Assembly: GCA_014534095.1 (NCBI GenBank)
Contig: JACVSD010000033.1
Coordinates: 1-15,611, forward strand
Reading direction: 5' to 3'
Length of the DNA: 15,611 nucleotides
DNA from: Nitrospiraceae bacterium
GTDB taxonomy: Bacteria > Nitrospirota > Nitrospiria > Nitrospirales > Nitrospiraceae
Position numbers and translations under genes: made by a program. This document shows, in pieces, positions 15,251 through 15,611 of the stretch. The notes beneath the pieces were generated by a model. It did no database searches, had not been told where the DNA came from, and saw only the letters and a program-made list of their open reading frames with translations. Numbering within the stretch: the stretch's first letter is position 1; the number at the start of each line of letters is the position of its first letter.

Positions 15251-15611
15251 CGGCGACCCCATCGGCCCCGGCCCGCATAATGGTGTCCACCTGGTTTAGT
15301 TGGATGCCGCCGATCGCGATGACCGGGAGTGAAGTGATGGCCCGTATCCGTTTCACTCCCGCGGTCCCCACCACGGGGTCATGATCCTGTTTGGAAACCG
15401 GCGTAAAAATCGGTCCAAAACCGATGTAGTCCGGTCGGAGTTGCTCCGCTTCCTGCACCTGTTCTGCCGTGTGGGTCGAGAGGCCAATCAGTTTATCCCC
15501 TCCCACGATTTGTCGAGCTTCCGCATATGGCAAATCACGTTGCCCCAGGTGCACACCATCGGCGTCTACCGCGAGGGCAAGATCGCACCGATCGTTGACG
15601 ATAAACGTCAC
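15147..15611 (-). CDS. thiE: Thiamine-phosphate synthase, C-terminal three quarters
   Basis: Joins the pyrimidine (HMP-PP) and thiazole (THZ-P) moieties to give thiamine phosphate, a TIM-barrel enzyme of the cytoplasm. The window holds 154 codons plus the stop; the family norm is about 210, so roughly 55 N-terminal residues lie past the right edge. The GTG at the last three bases is inside the protein, not its start. Visible segments are FIVNDRCDLALAVDADGVHLGQ at the left, LSTHT (substrate loop), DYIGFGPIFTPVSK, PVIAIGGI, and GADGVAVISAV, which are the substrate and phosphate loops in family order. The C-terminal SLQSPR tail overlaps the end of bioD by 104 bases, tail to tail. A thiamine-cofactor gene here fits the need of the xfp product for thiamine diphosphate, but the two are not linked by operon. 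Confidence 0.95.
   Translation of the reverse strand: MTFIVNDRCDLALAVDADGVHLGQRDLPYAEARQIVGGDKLIGLSTHTAEQVQEAEQLRPDYIGFGPIFTPVSKQDHDPVVGTAGVKRIRAITSLPVIAIGGIQLNQVDTIMRAGADGVAVISAVLGAADVGKAVRDLLAAIQLTRPPSLQSPR

Noticed and set aside
15147..15611. thiE as a complete 154-residue gene starting at the right edge
   Set aside because: The edge GTG falls within the conserved IVNDR region, about 55 residues into the family, so the gene continues outside.
1..15611. CRISPR array, tRNA, rRNA, transposase or prophage genes
   Set aside because: No regularly spaced repeats, cloverleaf, rRNA-like block or mobile-element protein was seen on either strand by eye.

Overview
The window is a GC-rich bacterial chromosomal segment, densely packed with housekeeping and central-metabolism genes. 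I see no insertion sequence, phage gene, CRISPR array, tRNA or rRNA. The gene set and protein style suggest a Gram-negative such as Nitrospira: an RND pump, a single-chain XFP-type phosphoketolase, an E. coli-like phosphoglucomutase, an integral-membrane acyl desaturase, and a bifunctional PutA without an N-terminal DNA-binding domain. That taxonomic guess rests on protein style only and is not proven here.

Layout, left to right. (1) Positions 1-496 hold the C-terminal end of an MdtB/MdtC-like RND efflux pump (+), followed by about 485 bases without a gene that contain several inverted repeats. (2) Phosphoketolase xfp (-) diverges from phosphoglucomutase pgm (+). A one-base stop/start overlap joins pgm to a gene for an 84-residue, three-helix membrane protein. 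(3) A compact minus-strand cluster, transcribed from 8490 down to 5597, reads mrp (Fe-S carrier ATPase), a Rieske [2Fe-2S] ferredoxin, two unrecognised small proteins, and lipA (lipoyl synthase). (4) An acyl desaturase (-) diverges from putA (+) across a short region with a 10-bp direct repeat and a recognisable promoter. (5) An exported protein of unknown function (-) overlaps the end of putA tail to tail and diverges from a short-chain dehydrogenase (+), which is followed by bioD (+). (6) thiE (-) overlaps bioD tail to tail and runs off the right edge.

How the genes work together. Phosphoketolase splits sugar phosphates to acetyl phosphate, and phosphoglucomutase links glucose-6-phosphate to glucose-1-phosphate and glycogen, so the divergent pair sits at a sugar-storage/acetyl-unit branch. 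The mrp-Rieske-X-Y-lipA cluster joins Fe-S cluster delivery to an enzyme that consumes one of its own Fe-S clusters in each lipoyl formation. It is the most interesting feature here, because its two small proteins have no function I can name. lipA, bioD and thiE make three cofactor-synthesis genes (lipoate, biotin, thiamine) in one window, and phosphoketolase uses the thiamine cofactor. Nothing in the window looks like a defence or mobile system.
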